Assembly: GCA_905221615.1 (NCBI GenBank)
Contig: CAJNDT010001247.1
Coordinates: 751,827 to 815,826 of the forward strand
Direction: 5' to 3'
Length of the DNA: 64,000 nt
Origin: Symbiodinium sp. CCMP2592
Taxonomy: Eukaryota; Sar; Dinophyceae; Suessiales; Symbiodiniaceae
Positions within the stretch are counted from its first letter, which is position 1; the number at the start of each line of letters is the position of its first letter. The notes beneath the pieces are model-generated. The model was given only the letters and a program-made list of their open reading frames with translations. It ran no database searches and was not told where the DNA came from. Below are positions 50,236 to 60,700 of this stretch, piece by piece. A program made the translations under genes and the position numbers.

Positions 50236-50370
50236 CACTCGGCGGGTCGGGGCACTTGGTAACTAGATATCTTAAAGAGTTATAAGTATCATAACCCCAA
50301 TTAGGGGACCGTTTTGGACACTTATAAGTCTACTCAGTACCTACTTACTACGTCCCCGACCCTCCAAGTA
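50236..50370. mobile_element. fold-back element, family A, diverged left end
   Basis: CACTCGGCGGGTCGGGGCAC to GTCCCCGACCCTCCAAGTA. Confidence 0.8.
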
Positions 50371-50787
50371 CCCTTAAACCCCAAACCATCCTACAACCGA
50401 AACAGAGATGTGCACTTGCCATCCGCGAGGCAGATGCACCAAAGAAAGAGCCTAGTCCCAGAGGTTTCAGGTTTAGGGCAAATCCTGCAACCTCAAAGTC
50501 CTGAGAAGCATTGCAAAGCTGGAACAGCCGCAACATTAACAACTCACAGAACATTAACAATGCTGTTTGTGTTGCTGTTAATTACCAGCTACTAGCTATG
50601 ACGATGGCTTCAATTACAGCAATCACTATTGCCAATCATGGTACTATTGTCACAACCTCGGGTGACCGTATATAGTTTACTTAAGGCTAAGAGTTTAAGA
50701 CTTCTCAAGGTCGAAGGCTTGGAGTTTGCACTTGCGCAAACAGGCTCCGGGCCTTGAACCTTGAACTTCTCAGTAGGCCGTATCATT
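50371..50787. other. no gene recognised
   Basis: Frames of 93, 70 and 63 residues on both strands without motifs. Confidence 0.45.
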
Positions 50788-50888
50788 CTGCTGATGGACA
50801 AAATCCTGCATTATCCTTTATAAGGAGTTTACCATAGTTCCCACAGTTTAGAGTCCTTAGGGTCATGCAGGATTTTTTCCATCAGCAG
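50788..50888. mobile_element. family E variant with changed but still matching ends
   Basis: CTGCTGATGGACAAAATCC on the left and GGATTTTTTCCATCAGCAG on the right. Compared with ordinary E copies both arms differ, yet they still pair. Confidence 0.8.
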
Positions 50889-51029
50889 TTTGTCTTAGAG
50901 GCTCTTGGAACAATCTTTAACTTGGCGAAAACCTTTCCGCATCAGCTAAAACCTTACTTACTGCAAAGGGACCAAGTTAAGTATGGTATGTTGGCTGTAG
51001 GACGGTTACACTGTTAGTCTTGGCTCTGC
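50889..51029. other. no feature recognised
   Basis: Short unassigned interval. Confidence 0.5.
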
Positions 51030-51410
51030 TAGAACCTAAACCCCTAAACCGTAAACCCCTAAACCCCTAAACTCTAAACCCCAAAAGCCCTAAACCCTAA
51101 ACCCGTAAGCCCCCTTTGTAAACCCTGATCCCTTATAGATCCCTTTAAAGGAACTCTTATAGAACCGTTATAGATCCCTTTGAAGGAACTCTTATAGAAC
51201 CCTTATACATCCGTTTAAAGGAACCCCCCAAACCCTAAACCCTAAAGCCCTAAACCCTAAAGCTCCAAACCCCTGAACCCTGAAGCCCTAAAGCCCTAAA
51301 GCCCTAAGCCCCTAAACCCCCTAGGTAAACCCTGATCTATTATAGATCCCTTTAAAGGAGCTCTCATAGAACCCTTATAGATCCCTTTAAAGGATCCCCG
51401 CACTTGGAGG
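51030..51410. repeat. CCCTAAA tract with tandem J cassettes
   Basis: CCCTAAAC variants, then TATAGATCCCTTTAAAGG and AACTCTTATAGAACCC repeated three times (51,130-51,225) and twice more (51,335-51,400). Confidence 0.8.
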
Positions 51411-51553
51411 ATCGGGGGACTCAGTAAGTAGTTGTTGTAGAGACTTTTAAGTACCATAACTCCAATTGGGTCCATTTTAAGGCACTTATAACCCTACTTA
51501 TAACCTCCCTAAACCCTAAACCCTAAACCCTAAATCTCCCGACCCTCCAAGTA
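51411..51553. mobile_element. family A element with telomere heptamers in the right half
   Basis: CACTTGGAGGATCGGGGGAC to CTCCCGACCCTCCAAGTA. Four CCCTAAA heptamers (51,505-51,534) replace the TACTTACTAAG segment. ACTTATAACC is duplicated just before. Confidence 0.82.
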
Positions 51554-51597
51554 AACCCTAAGAGGCCCCTAAACCCATAAAGAAGGCCTCCGCACCC

Positions 51598-51724
51598 CTT
51601 CTTTCAACCCTGATCCCTTCTAGATCCCTTTAAAGAAGCTCTTATAGAACCCTTTTAGATCCCTTCAAAGAAGCTCTTATAGAACCCTTATAGATCCCTT
51701 TAAAGGAACCCCCTAAAAACTAAT
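51598..51724. repeat. J cassette array flanked by exact 16-bp repeats
   Basis: Three J units (GATCCCTT.TAGATCCCTT and AGCTCTTATAGAACCC). GAAGGCCTCCGCACCC borders it at 51,582-51,597 and 51,725-51,740. Confidence 0.88.
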
Positions 51725-51804
51725 GAAGGCCTCCGCACCCGTGACATCGATCCCCACCGCCATCAACGGACCACGCAGCGATAACACGGTTGCCCAGGGG
51801 GGGG

Positions 51805-51970
51805 TTCCTTTAAAGGGATCTACAAGGGTTCTATGTATAAGAGTTCCGTTAAAGGGATCTATACGCGGTTTCGGGCTTAGAGGTTTTGGGGTAGGGTTTA
51901 GGGGTTCAGGGTTTTAGAGGGTTTAGGGTTCAGGGGTTTGGGGGTCTAGGGTTTAGGGTTTAGGGTTGCC
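51805..51970. repeat. J cassette (opposite orientation) and TTTAGGG tract
   Basis: TTCCTTTAAAGGGATCTAC and TTCCGTTAAAGGGATCTATA, then TTTAGGGGTTCAGGG units. Confidence 0.75.
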
Positions 51971-52510
51971 CAAAGGGTCCTACTACCGGGGCCTGAATCA
52001 GGAATTATGGTTCGGGTAAGTATCCCCCATTGAGGTATTTAGGTACATAAGACCACTCTAGCTTGGCCCTTTAAAGCCTCTGAAACATATTCGTAAATCG
52101 GGTCCTATTAAGCCCAAGAAGGGAAAAGATAAAAATATCACAAGGGCCTGCCTAGCATTGCTCAAAAGAGTAGTGGTGAGAGATGCTCTGGTTTCGGCGG
52201 TTCAGAAGTCAAGGGGTTCATAATCCCGGGCCCCTACCCTACCTTCACCTGCCGAAACTTGGCTTTTTGTAGGCTCTTGCTACAATCCTCGGTATTGAAT
52301 GTCTAGGGACCCTAACAAGTTAGTGCAGGTTCGGGAAACCCATGGCACACGGCTGTAGGTTTTGGGGTATATGGTTATGTTTAATCCTTGTCGTTAGGGC
52401 TCCTACGTATGGATTTGATCCTCTGCGTCGGGGCGCGGCGTTCGACGGAGCCCCGAACAACCTTAAACCCTAAACCCCGAAATCCTCCATGAACGATAAA
52501 GCGATGATTT
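51971..52510. other. no gene; family S copy 2 at 52,100
   Basis: AAGCCCAAGAAGGGAAAAGA and ATCACAAGGGCCTGCCTAGC match 20,386-20,443. The rest is unassigned. Confidence 0.5.
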
Positions 52511-52624
52511 ACTAATTGGAGGATCATGGGACTTAGTAAGTAAGGTTATGAGTACCTTGATTGGGGTTGCAAGTAATTCCAAGGAAAATAACCCTAGTTA
52601 CTAAGTCCCATAGCCCTTTAAGTA
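52511..52624. mobile_element. fold-back element, family B
   Basis: AATTGGAGGATCATGGGACT to AGTCCCATAGCCCTTTAAGT. Confidence 0.85.
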
Positions 52625-52736
52625 GGCTCCTGAGTAGCCCCTTTTTGAATGAGGGTACCCTTGTTCTTACTGTTGGGTTTTAATAAGGGATCCCTAAACC
52701 AAAAGGGCAAAAGGGTATTGCTCAGGAACCTAGTAG
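52625..52736. mobile_element. fold-back element, family O, abutting B
   Basis: GGCTCCTGAGTAGCCCC to TTGCTCAGGAACCTAGTA. Starts directly where the B element ends. Confidence 0.75.
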
Positions 52737-53026
52737 ACTGATAGCAAACCCTGGACCCCCATAGATCCCAAAAGAAAAGCCCCTTTAAGGAACCCTTTGA
52801 GGATCCCCCGAACTCTTTAAGGATCCTTTCAAGGAACCCTTTCAGGATCCCTTAAAAAGTTCGAGTTATGGCCTTGCAGCCCTGCCCCACCGGACCAATG
52901 CCTCAAAATCCCAAACCCAAATCCGCAAGACAAGCCTCTTACGGCTTAGGGTTTATAGGGTTCAGGAATCCCAAACCCGAATCCGCAAGACAAGCCTGTG
53001 AGCCTTAGGCTTCCCAGAGACTCCAG
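52737..53026. other. no gene; local duplications
   Basis: AATCCCAAACCCAAATCCGC (52,906) and AATCCCAAACCCGAATCCGC (52,967) with following AAGACAAGCCT form a 61-bp-spaced direct repeat. Confidence 0.6.
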
Positions 53027-53123
53027 TACGGTTGATGATATAAATCCTGCATTACCCATACTGAGGAATATAGCATAGTTTTCGGGTCCTTAAGGTAATG
53101 CAGGGTTTATATCATCAACCGTA
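53027..53123. mobile_element. fold-back element, family E
   Basis: TACGGTTGATGATATAAATC to TTATATCATCAACCGTA. Confidence 0.88.
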
Positions 53124-53124
53124 T

Positions 53125-53203
53125 CTCTTAATTAAGAAATATACCTTAAATCACACACCACAATTTATGGTATTTTCCTTAATTGAGGGATGTATTGGAG
53201 TCT
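53125..53203. mobile_element. hairpin element, family R
   Basis: CTTAATTAAGAAATATACC and GGTATTTTCCTTAATTGAG. Abuts the E element. Confidence 0.65.
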
Positions 53204-53428
53204 GTCCGGGACCAAAAGCCCCAAAACCATCACTGCTAAACGCTAAAGCGCTAGCCCCCAACTCAACCTACCATGATTCGGTACAGTTTTGCAGGGTCCT
53301 AATGCAATAAAAAAAGCCTATCTAGAACTTACGAGAACCCTAGACCGTAAACCCTGCAAAAAAGCAGGGTAAACCCGGAAACAGCTGGCACATGTAAATG
53401 GGTCTGGGGTTTCCAAACCCCTATAAAA

Positions 53429-53531
53429 CTAGATCCCCTTATGTGGGACCCGATACTACTTACTAAACTGTACGTGGTAGGATCCACATTCAACGGATTC
53501 TACTTTTCGAGCTCCCTTTGGGGGTCTGGAC
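53429..53531. mobile_element. element of family M
   Basis: AACTAGATCCCCTTATGTGG to CTCCCTTTGGGGGTCTGG, with CCCGATACTACTTACT inside. Confidence 0.7.
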
Positions 53532-53594
53532 CCTGGAATTTGGAACCCTTGTGGCCTAAACCCTAAAGTCCAGAAACGCACAACTCTAACCACG

Positions 53595-53701
53595 TAGGGT
53601 AAAAGCCAGAAAGTTGGAATATGATTATCCTAACCCCTTTAAGGTAAATTATAGGGGATCCTACCATTAATCCATATTCCAACTTTCTGGAGTTCCCTTT
53701 A
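53595..53701. mobile_element. fold-back element, family D
   Basis: AAAAGCCAGAAAGTTGGAAT to ATTCCAACTTTCTGGAGTTC. Confidence 0.88.
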
Positions 53702-55015
53702 CAAGCATATGCACGAATCATCCAAAGTACCTGTAGGGGAAAACTTACACAAGCAATTCCGAAAATTGAAGCCTTACTTTCTGCTATGTATGTACCCAGG
53801 ACCTATTGGGAACAAACTCCAGACCCTGAAATCCACGACATCACGGGATAGCCGTTGATTTGGCAGCAAACTTAAAGAAAATGCCGCCAGGCAAGGAGCG
53901 TATAGTAAGACAGCTTGGGGTTTTGCTTTGCATATATATATTATGGCTTCTTGTGCGGATGTTGAGTGTTTCTTGTAAGTCGTTGGAGGTCCGGTTTCTG
54001 TGTTCCAGGACGTTGTCTCATATGTCAGGATCAAGGTTTTGCTTTTCACTCCGGATACTCACACAGGCTCCTTGCTGCCTTCCAGAAAAACGGATAGTCT
54101 AAAATGCCGGCTCTGTCCGATTGATGCTTCACAGCATGAGTTTCTGGGCATTAGAGCAACAAAGGTAAGCCCTACACCCCTAGACCCTAAACCTTCCAAG
54201 ATCATGTGGCGGCTTGACCCACTCATTAGAATTCAAAATCGGGCTTGGGGGGGTGCCATAACGATAAATCTTTGCCAAATTCTATTCCCTAAACGGTGCA
54301 GAGGCAAGTGGATATTATCAGATACAGTCGCAAATTAGTGCAAATAAACAGCAAAACAAAGCTTTCGGCATGGTTTGGGCTTTGGATGTCCTTTCGCTAC
54401 CCGGGTTCTTACTAAGGTGCTAGTACAGTGACAGTGAGATTAAGTTCATGAATCACCCAGATCTCCAAGTACATTGCAATCATGTAGTAACAGTAACAAG
54501 CCCTTGAGTCCTGTGCAAGCCTCTCTCCAGGATTCCGTAATTTACAGGCAGGGTTTAGGGTTTAGGACACCCAGCAGTCTGGTGGCGTTTTCGGGCCAAG
54601 GTGTCTCTCCCATCAAGGTCGTGGAAAGTAGGCTTGCAGTATTTGGGCATGCCAGCGTGATTTGTGTATGTATCCTCCAAACGGGTTCGTAGGACTCAAA
54701 ACATTCTGGTGAGACGATCACGAGACTGGACATTTCAGCAAAGCCGGCGTGAATGAAACATGCCTTTCAGCCGCTTAGCGGCACCAGCAAATCTCGGAGC
54801 ATTCCGAAAAACGGGAGCTGGGCGCTGACAACATTGGACAGGCTGCCTGCGGACAAACCAGCACAGAAACCTAATGCTCTTCAGCAACTACGGCAAGTGG
54901 AAAGCGGCAGCGAACAAAAACATCCACAACCTATTTCTGCCGCCATTGCACGTACTACTGCTGCAGCTACCTCCACTACGATGACGCCGACAAGACCCCG
55001 ATGACCGTCCCTGCT
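53702..55015. other. no gene recognised
   Basis: About 1.3 kb largely free of fold-backs and telomere repeats. Overlapping plus-strand frames of 72-112 residues (53,860-54,692, 54,753-55,004) and a 91-residue minus frame show no recognisable domain. Possibly exon-like unique DNA, but no splice structure can be supported. Confidence 0.4.
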
Positions 55016-55019
55016 CTGC

Positions 55020-55385
55020 TACTTTGCCTCTGCCGCTTCTAACGCAACTGCTCCTGCTCCTGCTCCTGCTCCTGCTGCTGCTCCAGCTCCTGCTCCCGCA
55101 ACTGTTGCTACTGCTACTTACTACTACTCATAATAACAACAACATAAGAAGAACAACCATAATCACAAAGACGCTCCTACTTACTACTACTACGACGACT
55201 ACTACTACTACTTCCACTTCTACTTCTACTCCTCATCATCCTGCTGCTGCTGCTGCTGCTGCTGCTAAAACTTCTCCTGCGTTTATCATTACTACGACTA
55301 CTCCGAGGACTGCTCCTACTCATCCTGCTTTTTTGCCACTGCTACTGCTACTGCTACACTACTGCTACTGCTGCTGGTACATGGT
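55020..55385. repeat. degenerate CTG/CTC/CTA trinucleotide region
   Basis: CTCCTG, CTGCTG, TACTAC and TTCTAC runs. The long Leu/Thr-rich frame over it is a period-3 artefact. Confidence 0.85.
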
Positions 55386-55650
55386 GGTACCGGTATCGCT
55401 GCGTGGAGGGCGACTGCCAATAACCCGCACACCCACCACTACAGACATACATAACATTGCTGAGTATGGCAATGATGGCCTGCCATTGCAGGTTCATAGT
55501 CACACCGAGTAATGATTAACTTTCGTCCGCAATAGACAGGACACGTAAGGCTTCCCTACTCTCTCCATTCAAACTTCAGAAAGCACGTACAACGTTCGAC
55601 ATTTTCCCAGTTTGTGTAAACCCAACGAATTGCAAAACCTTAGACTGAAC
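55386..55650. other. no feature recognised
   Basis: No repeat or domain assigned. Confidence 0.5.
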
Positions 55651-55755
55651 TACGGTTGATGAAATGCATCCTGCATCACCTTAAGGACCCTAGAATATGG
55701 GAGTTCTGGTATATTCCTTCTTGTGGGTCATGCAGGATTTATATCATCAACAGTA
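55651..55755. mobile_element. fold-back element, family E
   Basis: TACGGTTGATGAAATGCATC to TTATATCATCAACAGTA. The left arm has diverged slightly. Confidence 0.85.
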
Positions 55756-55955
55756 TATACTGTATACCGAAACCCTGCACCTCAACCCCTAAATCCTAAA
55801 GCCCCAGCAAGCCCCGCTCCCTCTGCGGAGATACATGCGGTTGTCAAGACGCGGATCTTCTGGGAAAAACCGCGACTTACGGTTTAAGGTCCATGGTCTG
55901 GCAAAGCCTTTCAAGCGGTCTGCTCAGAGGGTCTATACTTTTGGTTCAATTGATA

Positions 55956-56063
55956 TAAAGGGAACTCCAGAAAGTTGGAATATGGATTAATGGTAGGATC
56001 CCCTATAATCTACCTTAAAGGGGCTACGATAATGATACTCCAACTTTCTGGCTTCTACTTTAC
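55956..56063. mobile_element. fold-back element, family D
   Basis: AAAGGGAACTCCAGAAAGTT to ACTTTCTGGCTTCTACTTTA. Confidence 0.88.
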
Positions 56064-56322
56064 AATCGTGAAAGCGTCAACCTAGACCCTTAACCAAACA
56101 GGAGTAATTGTGATTCTGACACCTAGTCAGCTAGTATGACACTCTACGACCTTCGGGTGAGCAAAAGATACCTCTGTGGACCACAAGCCACAAGCCCCAA
56201 AACGACAAACAACTGATCAATTACACAAGAGCCGGCCAGCTTAGGTTTTACACTTTATGGGTTTCGGGCTCAGGGGTTCAGGGCTCAGTGACCGGGTCGG
56301 AGTCCTTTGCAAGACTTTACAA
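56064..56322. other. no feature recognised
   Basis: No repeat or domain assigned. Confidence 0.5.
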
Positions 56323-56433
56323 CTAGACCTAAGAGTAACCTAGGCATAAAAAGGGTGCCCTTTTTGGTTTAAAGGGTGTTATAAGGGAACCTAAACCCTA
56401 AAAAAGGGAATAAGGGCCTACTCTGGGTCCTAG
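56323..56433. mobile_element. element of family K, 4-bp duplication ACAA
   Basis: CTAGACCTAAGAGTAACC to CTACTCTGGGTCCTAG, with ACAA on both sides (56,319-56,322 and 56,434-56,437). Confidence 0.9.
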
Positions 56434-56499
56434 ACAAGTCTGTGGACTGTCTCAAGAGCAAAGGGTCCCATCGCCTTGAAGGTTTAAGCTCCACGGCGC

Positions 56500-56690
56500 G
56501 GGGTTTAGGGTTTAGGGTTTAGGGTGTGTAACAGTATGCGCGCGGTGGGTGCGCCTTTTACTTTAGGAATAGGGGGCGCGCCCACTAATCGCGCTCTTGC
56601 GTCAGCATGTAGTCCCGCCCCAACCACCCCAACTATTCTCAATTAGGGTTTAGGGTTCACCCCCCAAACCCCCCTCAAGGGGGGCTTTCT
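56500..56690. repeat. short telomere-like tracts and two GC-rich hairpins
   Basis: TTTAGGG at 56,502-56,526 and 56,646-56,660. GTGGGTGCGCC/GGCGCGCCCAC (56,543-56,591) and CCCCCCTCAAGGGGGG (56,669) are small hairpins. Confidence 0.7.
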
Positions 56691-56882
56691 TGCTCTCTGC
56701 TTCCTTTCGCAGCTTGACATGTAAACACCAATATTTCTTCAGACATCACAACAGAAATGGTTTCTGTCGGGTTGTGGGTCCTCGCGGCCTGTGCCGGCCG
56801 CTCGACGTAAAGCAAGGGTTTCCAACAAACAGCTTGCATCTCGCACCTTGTAAGGGGTGCTCGAAGTGTGAACAAGGTAGGG

Positions 56883-57173
56883 CAGGGCAAGGAGTAGGTC
56901 AGGAACCAGGCGAGGGCAGAGGGCAGGGCAGGGCAGGGCAGGGCAGGGCAGGGCAGGGCAGGGCAGGGCAGGGCAGGGCAGGGCAGGGCAGGGCAGGGCA
57001 GGGCAGGGCAGGGCAGGGCGCAGGGAGGGCAGGGCAGGGCAGGGCAGGGCAGGGCAGGGCAGGGCAGGGCAGGGCAGGGCAGGGCAGGGCAGGGCAGGGC
57101 AGGGCAGGGCAGGGCAGGGCAGGGCAGGGCAGGGCAGGGGCAGGGCAGGGCAGGGCAGGGCAGGGAAGGGCCC
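56883..57173. repeat. AGGGC pentanucleotide array
   Basis: About 50 copies of AGGGC with few interruptions (57,015-57,030 and 57,139). Long frames on both strands (GlnGlyArgAla and ProAlaLeu-type repeats) are artefacts of the array. Confidence 0.97.
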
Positions 57174-57412
57174 CGCGAGAACTGTTGCTAGGATTCCAGA
57201 CCCCCTACAAAAACACAAGCGACGCCAATGGTGAGGGATTTGGGGTCTTTCTTTGCTGCCTAACGGCAGAGAGGTCATTCGCGGGGCGGCGTCACTACAG
57301 TCCCCGTATACCGGGAGGCTTTACCCTCCCTCACCGTTCTGACGGGACGCTCGGTCGGGGACCTCGGTCGAAGCCTCGAGCGCCCATGTAAATGGTCAGC
57401 CGCGCTCTCGGC
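57174..57412. other. no gene recognised
   Basis: Unassigned sequence between the pentanucleotide array and the telomere-like tract. Confidence 0.5.
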
Positions 57413-57453
57413 AGTTTAGGGTTTAGGGGTTTAGGGTTTAGGGTTTAGGGTTT
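57413..57453. repeat. telomere-like TTTAGGG tract at the Copia insertion point
   Basis: Five TTTAGGG units end exactly where the putative LTR begins. Confidence 0.88.
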
Positions 57454-57717
57454 TGTTGACTGTAAGCAGCGGGTAGAGCTCGAAACACGTTAGGACTTAC
57501 ATGATCATCCTCGTTCCCAGGCGAATCGGCCATGCTAATCGTCAAGAGTTAGCTACCGAAACCCCAAAGTTCAAATTGGCCCCTCGGGCCACACGCTTTT
57601 TCTTGAGCCAATGACCGCCATCGTCGTAAGTCTTCAGCTGATCCTGCACATCTTTACAAATCATTACTGATAACTGACATGGCAACGTCTCGTGTGACTC
57701 GCGACTCAACCTCAACA
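57454..57717 (-). repeat. 3' LTR of the Copia element
   Basis: On the plus strand it begins TGTTGA and ends TCAACA, so it has the 6-bp inverted ends TGTTGA...TCAACA usual for Copia LTRs, at 264 bp. On the coding strand TGTTGAGG follows the purine tract directly. The second LTR that would prove the limits is outside the window. Confidence 0.75.
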
Positions 57718-57731
57718 CTCCTCCTTGCCTC
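57718..57731 (-). promoter_or_regulatory. polypurine tract (plus-strand primer site)
   Basis: Coding strand GAGGCAAGGAGGAG, purine except for one C. It lies between the TAA stop and the TGTTG of the LTR with no spacer. In LTR elements this tract primes second-strand DNA synthesis. Confidence 0.8.
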
Positions 57732-60700
57732 TTATCGGCCGATTGGAGGCATTACTTGAAACAAGGGTCGATCGCGATCACAGTAATTACACAGCCGATA
57801 CGTCTTGGGCAGCCTCGTAGCATTGCGCTGTCCATGACATCCTTCAACTGTGTGGACCCTATCCCCATTTTGCGTGATGAAGAAAGGCCCCTCGTATGCA
57901 ACCAACCGCCTTGGATCTATCATTCCCGGCCATGGGTCCGTCTGCGTTCCCACGTTCACGTTCATAACATCATTCATTCTTGTAGAAGACGAGGCCATGG
58001 AGGTTCGCATAGGAGTCGACAACCTTGGTGGAGTCCTTGTCACTTCTGTCTCCCATTCATCTCTTCCAAGTGGGGTCCTTGGGTGCTGTTCTCGTCCTTG
58101 TCGTCGAATTTCTTCCTTGACTGCCACTTCAGCCTTTTCCTTGAGGCGCTCAAGCTTCTTACGCTTCCTTTCCCAAGAGCGACAAGTCCTTTGCACGTAG
58201 CCACTTATCTGCTTGATCGCTTCCCAGATCACAACACAAGCCAAACCACAGAGCATCACCACGGCATAGAATTCCATAGAACCATCCAAAGCCAGGTCCT
58301 CTTTGGAAGCACCACGAGCCCCTTGCACCATCATGAAGCACACCGTGATGAAAAGCAAGACCCCTCCATTGGTCATCTTCTTTAGTGACTTCACTGAAGC
58401 AGCTACCGATCCGCTCGCATAAGGCACTATCCTCCAAAGTTCCAACAACGTCCGAAACTTTGGAACATCAAAACTTTTTGTTCCAAGGTCTGCCTTTTGC
58501 AATGTTCCTGGTACATGACTGATCAGAAGTCGTTGTGCTGCTACCTCCTGACGAAGAAACCGTGCACGTAGCCGTAGGTGTCTTGTTTTCCAGCTTCCTG
58601 GACTTTCGGATGCTAATCCCTGTGCTGCCGTATTGTCAATCTTCAGGTGCAGTACCGGTTCCATACCCAGTTCTTTTAACATGGCTCCCACTCCAAGGCC
58701 CAACTGAACTGCAGACACGCCCTCGTACAGCTCCGCCTCAGCAACCGACAGTGTTATCACTGGTTGCTTCGATGCCCTCCAACTCACTGGCATGCCACCC
58801 AGCTGCGTCATGATGCAACCAAACGACCTTCCCCCGCCTGGAGCAAACGAAGCATCTGAAAAAGTAGTCAATAGAGACTCCTCCTGGTCGTGTACATAGT
58901 GCAAACCAAACTCTGCCGTACGAGCCAGGTAGTTCAACACTCGCTTCGATATCTCCAAAGCCCTTAGGGGTTGCTTTGTTGCTTTGGACGCCATGCAAGC
59001 CACGGGGTGTGCTAACTCTGGTCTTGACCTTGTCGACAACCATAGGATTTCTCCCGTGGCCTTTTGAGCCAACCTGACGGTACTCTCCTCAGGCACTGGT
59101 GGATCATCATCAGAATCATCATCTTGCAACCATTCCCGGGCACATGGAACCGTTAGGGAACCCGGCTTTTCTTCTACTCCATGCTGACGTAGTAGATCTC
59201 GTATGTAGCCAGTTTGCGAAACATGTATTCCCTCGCCCAGCTTTCTCAACTCAACTCCAAGGAACCTTATATAGTCTTCATGCATCCATTCCAGCGCCGA
59301 GCACTTCCATTCCTTGATAAGCCACGCGTACAAGGCTTCAATGATCGCAACCTGGGACAGCATCAAAAGGTCATCAACGTACACCAGCAGGATGCCTTCA
59401 ATGCCTTCTTCACCTTCATATAAAACACGCCATAGGTTTTCTTCGGTTTCCAAACATTCAAGCACGATAAACTTCTCTCCCATTGGTATCCGCGCCGAGG
59501 CCAATCTCTGGTTTCTGAAACAACTCCACCATCTAGGAGCTTCTCTCACCCCGTAGAGCACCTTTTGAATGCCCCATGTTTCTCCGATGGATGCTCCACC
59601 TGCTGCCACTACCACAGATGGCGGGCTCAATCCCAGTAACTTATCCTCAGGTAGAGGTGCCAGGGTGAAGGCATTGGAGATATCAGTAGAACCAGCAGCC
59701 CACTTCCTCAGCACTCCAAACGCCACGGCCAGTCTAAGACCATCTGCCGATGTTCCTGAGGCAAACACGTTATCATTGCCGGCCGGGAGATAGTTTCCAC
59801 ATGCCACTATTCTACATTTTCGCCTGTATCGCTCTTTGGAACCCGTAGAGGAATCACTCGGAGGCTTGACCGTGAATACGGCCTTTCCCGGCATAACCTG
59901 CATTCCTTGTGCCCGTAGTTCTCGTGCTTGTTCTGGATTAAGTCGACGAACTGCTCCACTGCTGATCAGAGCCTCAACTTCTTTCAGTATGGCTGCCTTC
60001 CACTTATCCAAGTGCTTTCGAACTTCTGGAAGACTGACGTTATGCACCACTTGCAATTCCCCATCAAGCTCTTGTAGTAAACGTTCCACTTCATAGTCAC
60101 CAGCTGCACCCGGAGATATTTTTGCAACCCTCCGAACATTCCGTCTATCTCTTTCTCGTAGCAGAGCATCGTACCATTCCATTCGCTCTTCGATCATTGA
60201 TCTATGGAGGTTGTGCTCCTCCTGATCCTCTTGCTCGAGCGCACATCTCAGAACTCTAGCAGACTTCTCCAATCCCTCTACTTCCGACTCCGACGAACTT
60301 GTACATGGCCACTCGACATCATCATTCTCATAGCACCTTTCCACACCCGTGCCGTCCAAAGGAAACCCACATCTTGCAAGTAGCGAAGTGGCCGTAGGGG
60401 GAAGAGTTGGAACACCCAGTGGTGTAAAGCCCACAACCATCCAACGATCTGGTTCTTCATGTAGGTAAGCGTGGAACTCCTTGGGGTTAAATGCCACAAC
60501 CTTTCCCCCAATTCCAACCATTGTTCCCTCTACCTTTTTTCCATCTGGTAATTCTCGAACAAGAACTTCCCGTTGATCACCACCTCTGAACTTCTCCTCT
60601 TTGCCCTCAGACGAAACCCACAATCCACCACGAGGTTTACCCCCAATTTCCATGACATAGTTCCAAGAACCAGCTTGATTGCGAAGGTCACGATGAGGAG

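Noticed and set aside
56690-57391. Long frames with GlnGlyArgAla or ProAlaLeu-type repeats on both strands
   Set aside because: Translation of the AGGGC array.
57600-57620. CTTGAGCCA resembling the reverse complement of the dinoflagellate spliced leader
   Set aside because: Only about nine bases match and the following bases do not.
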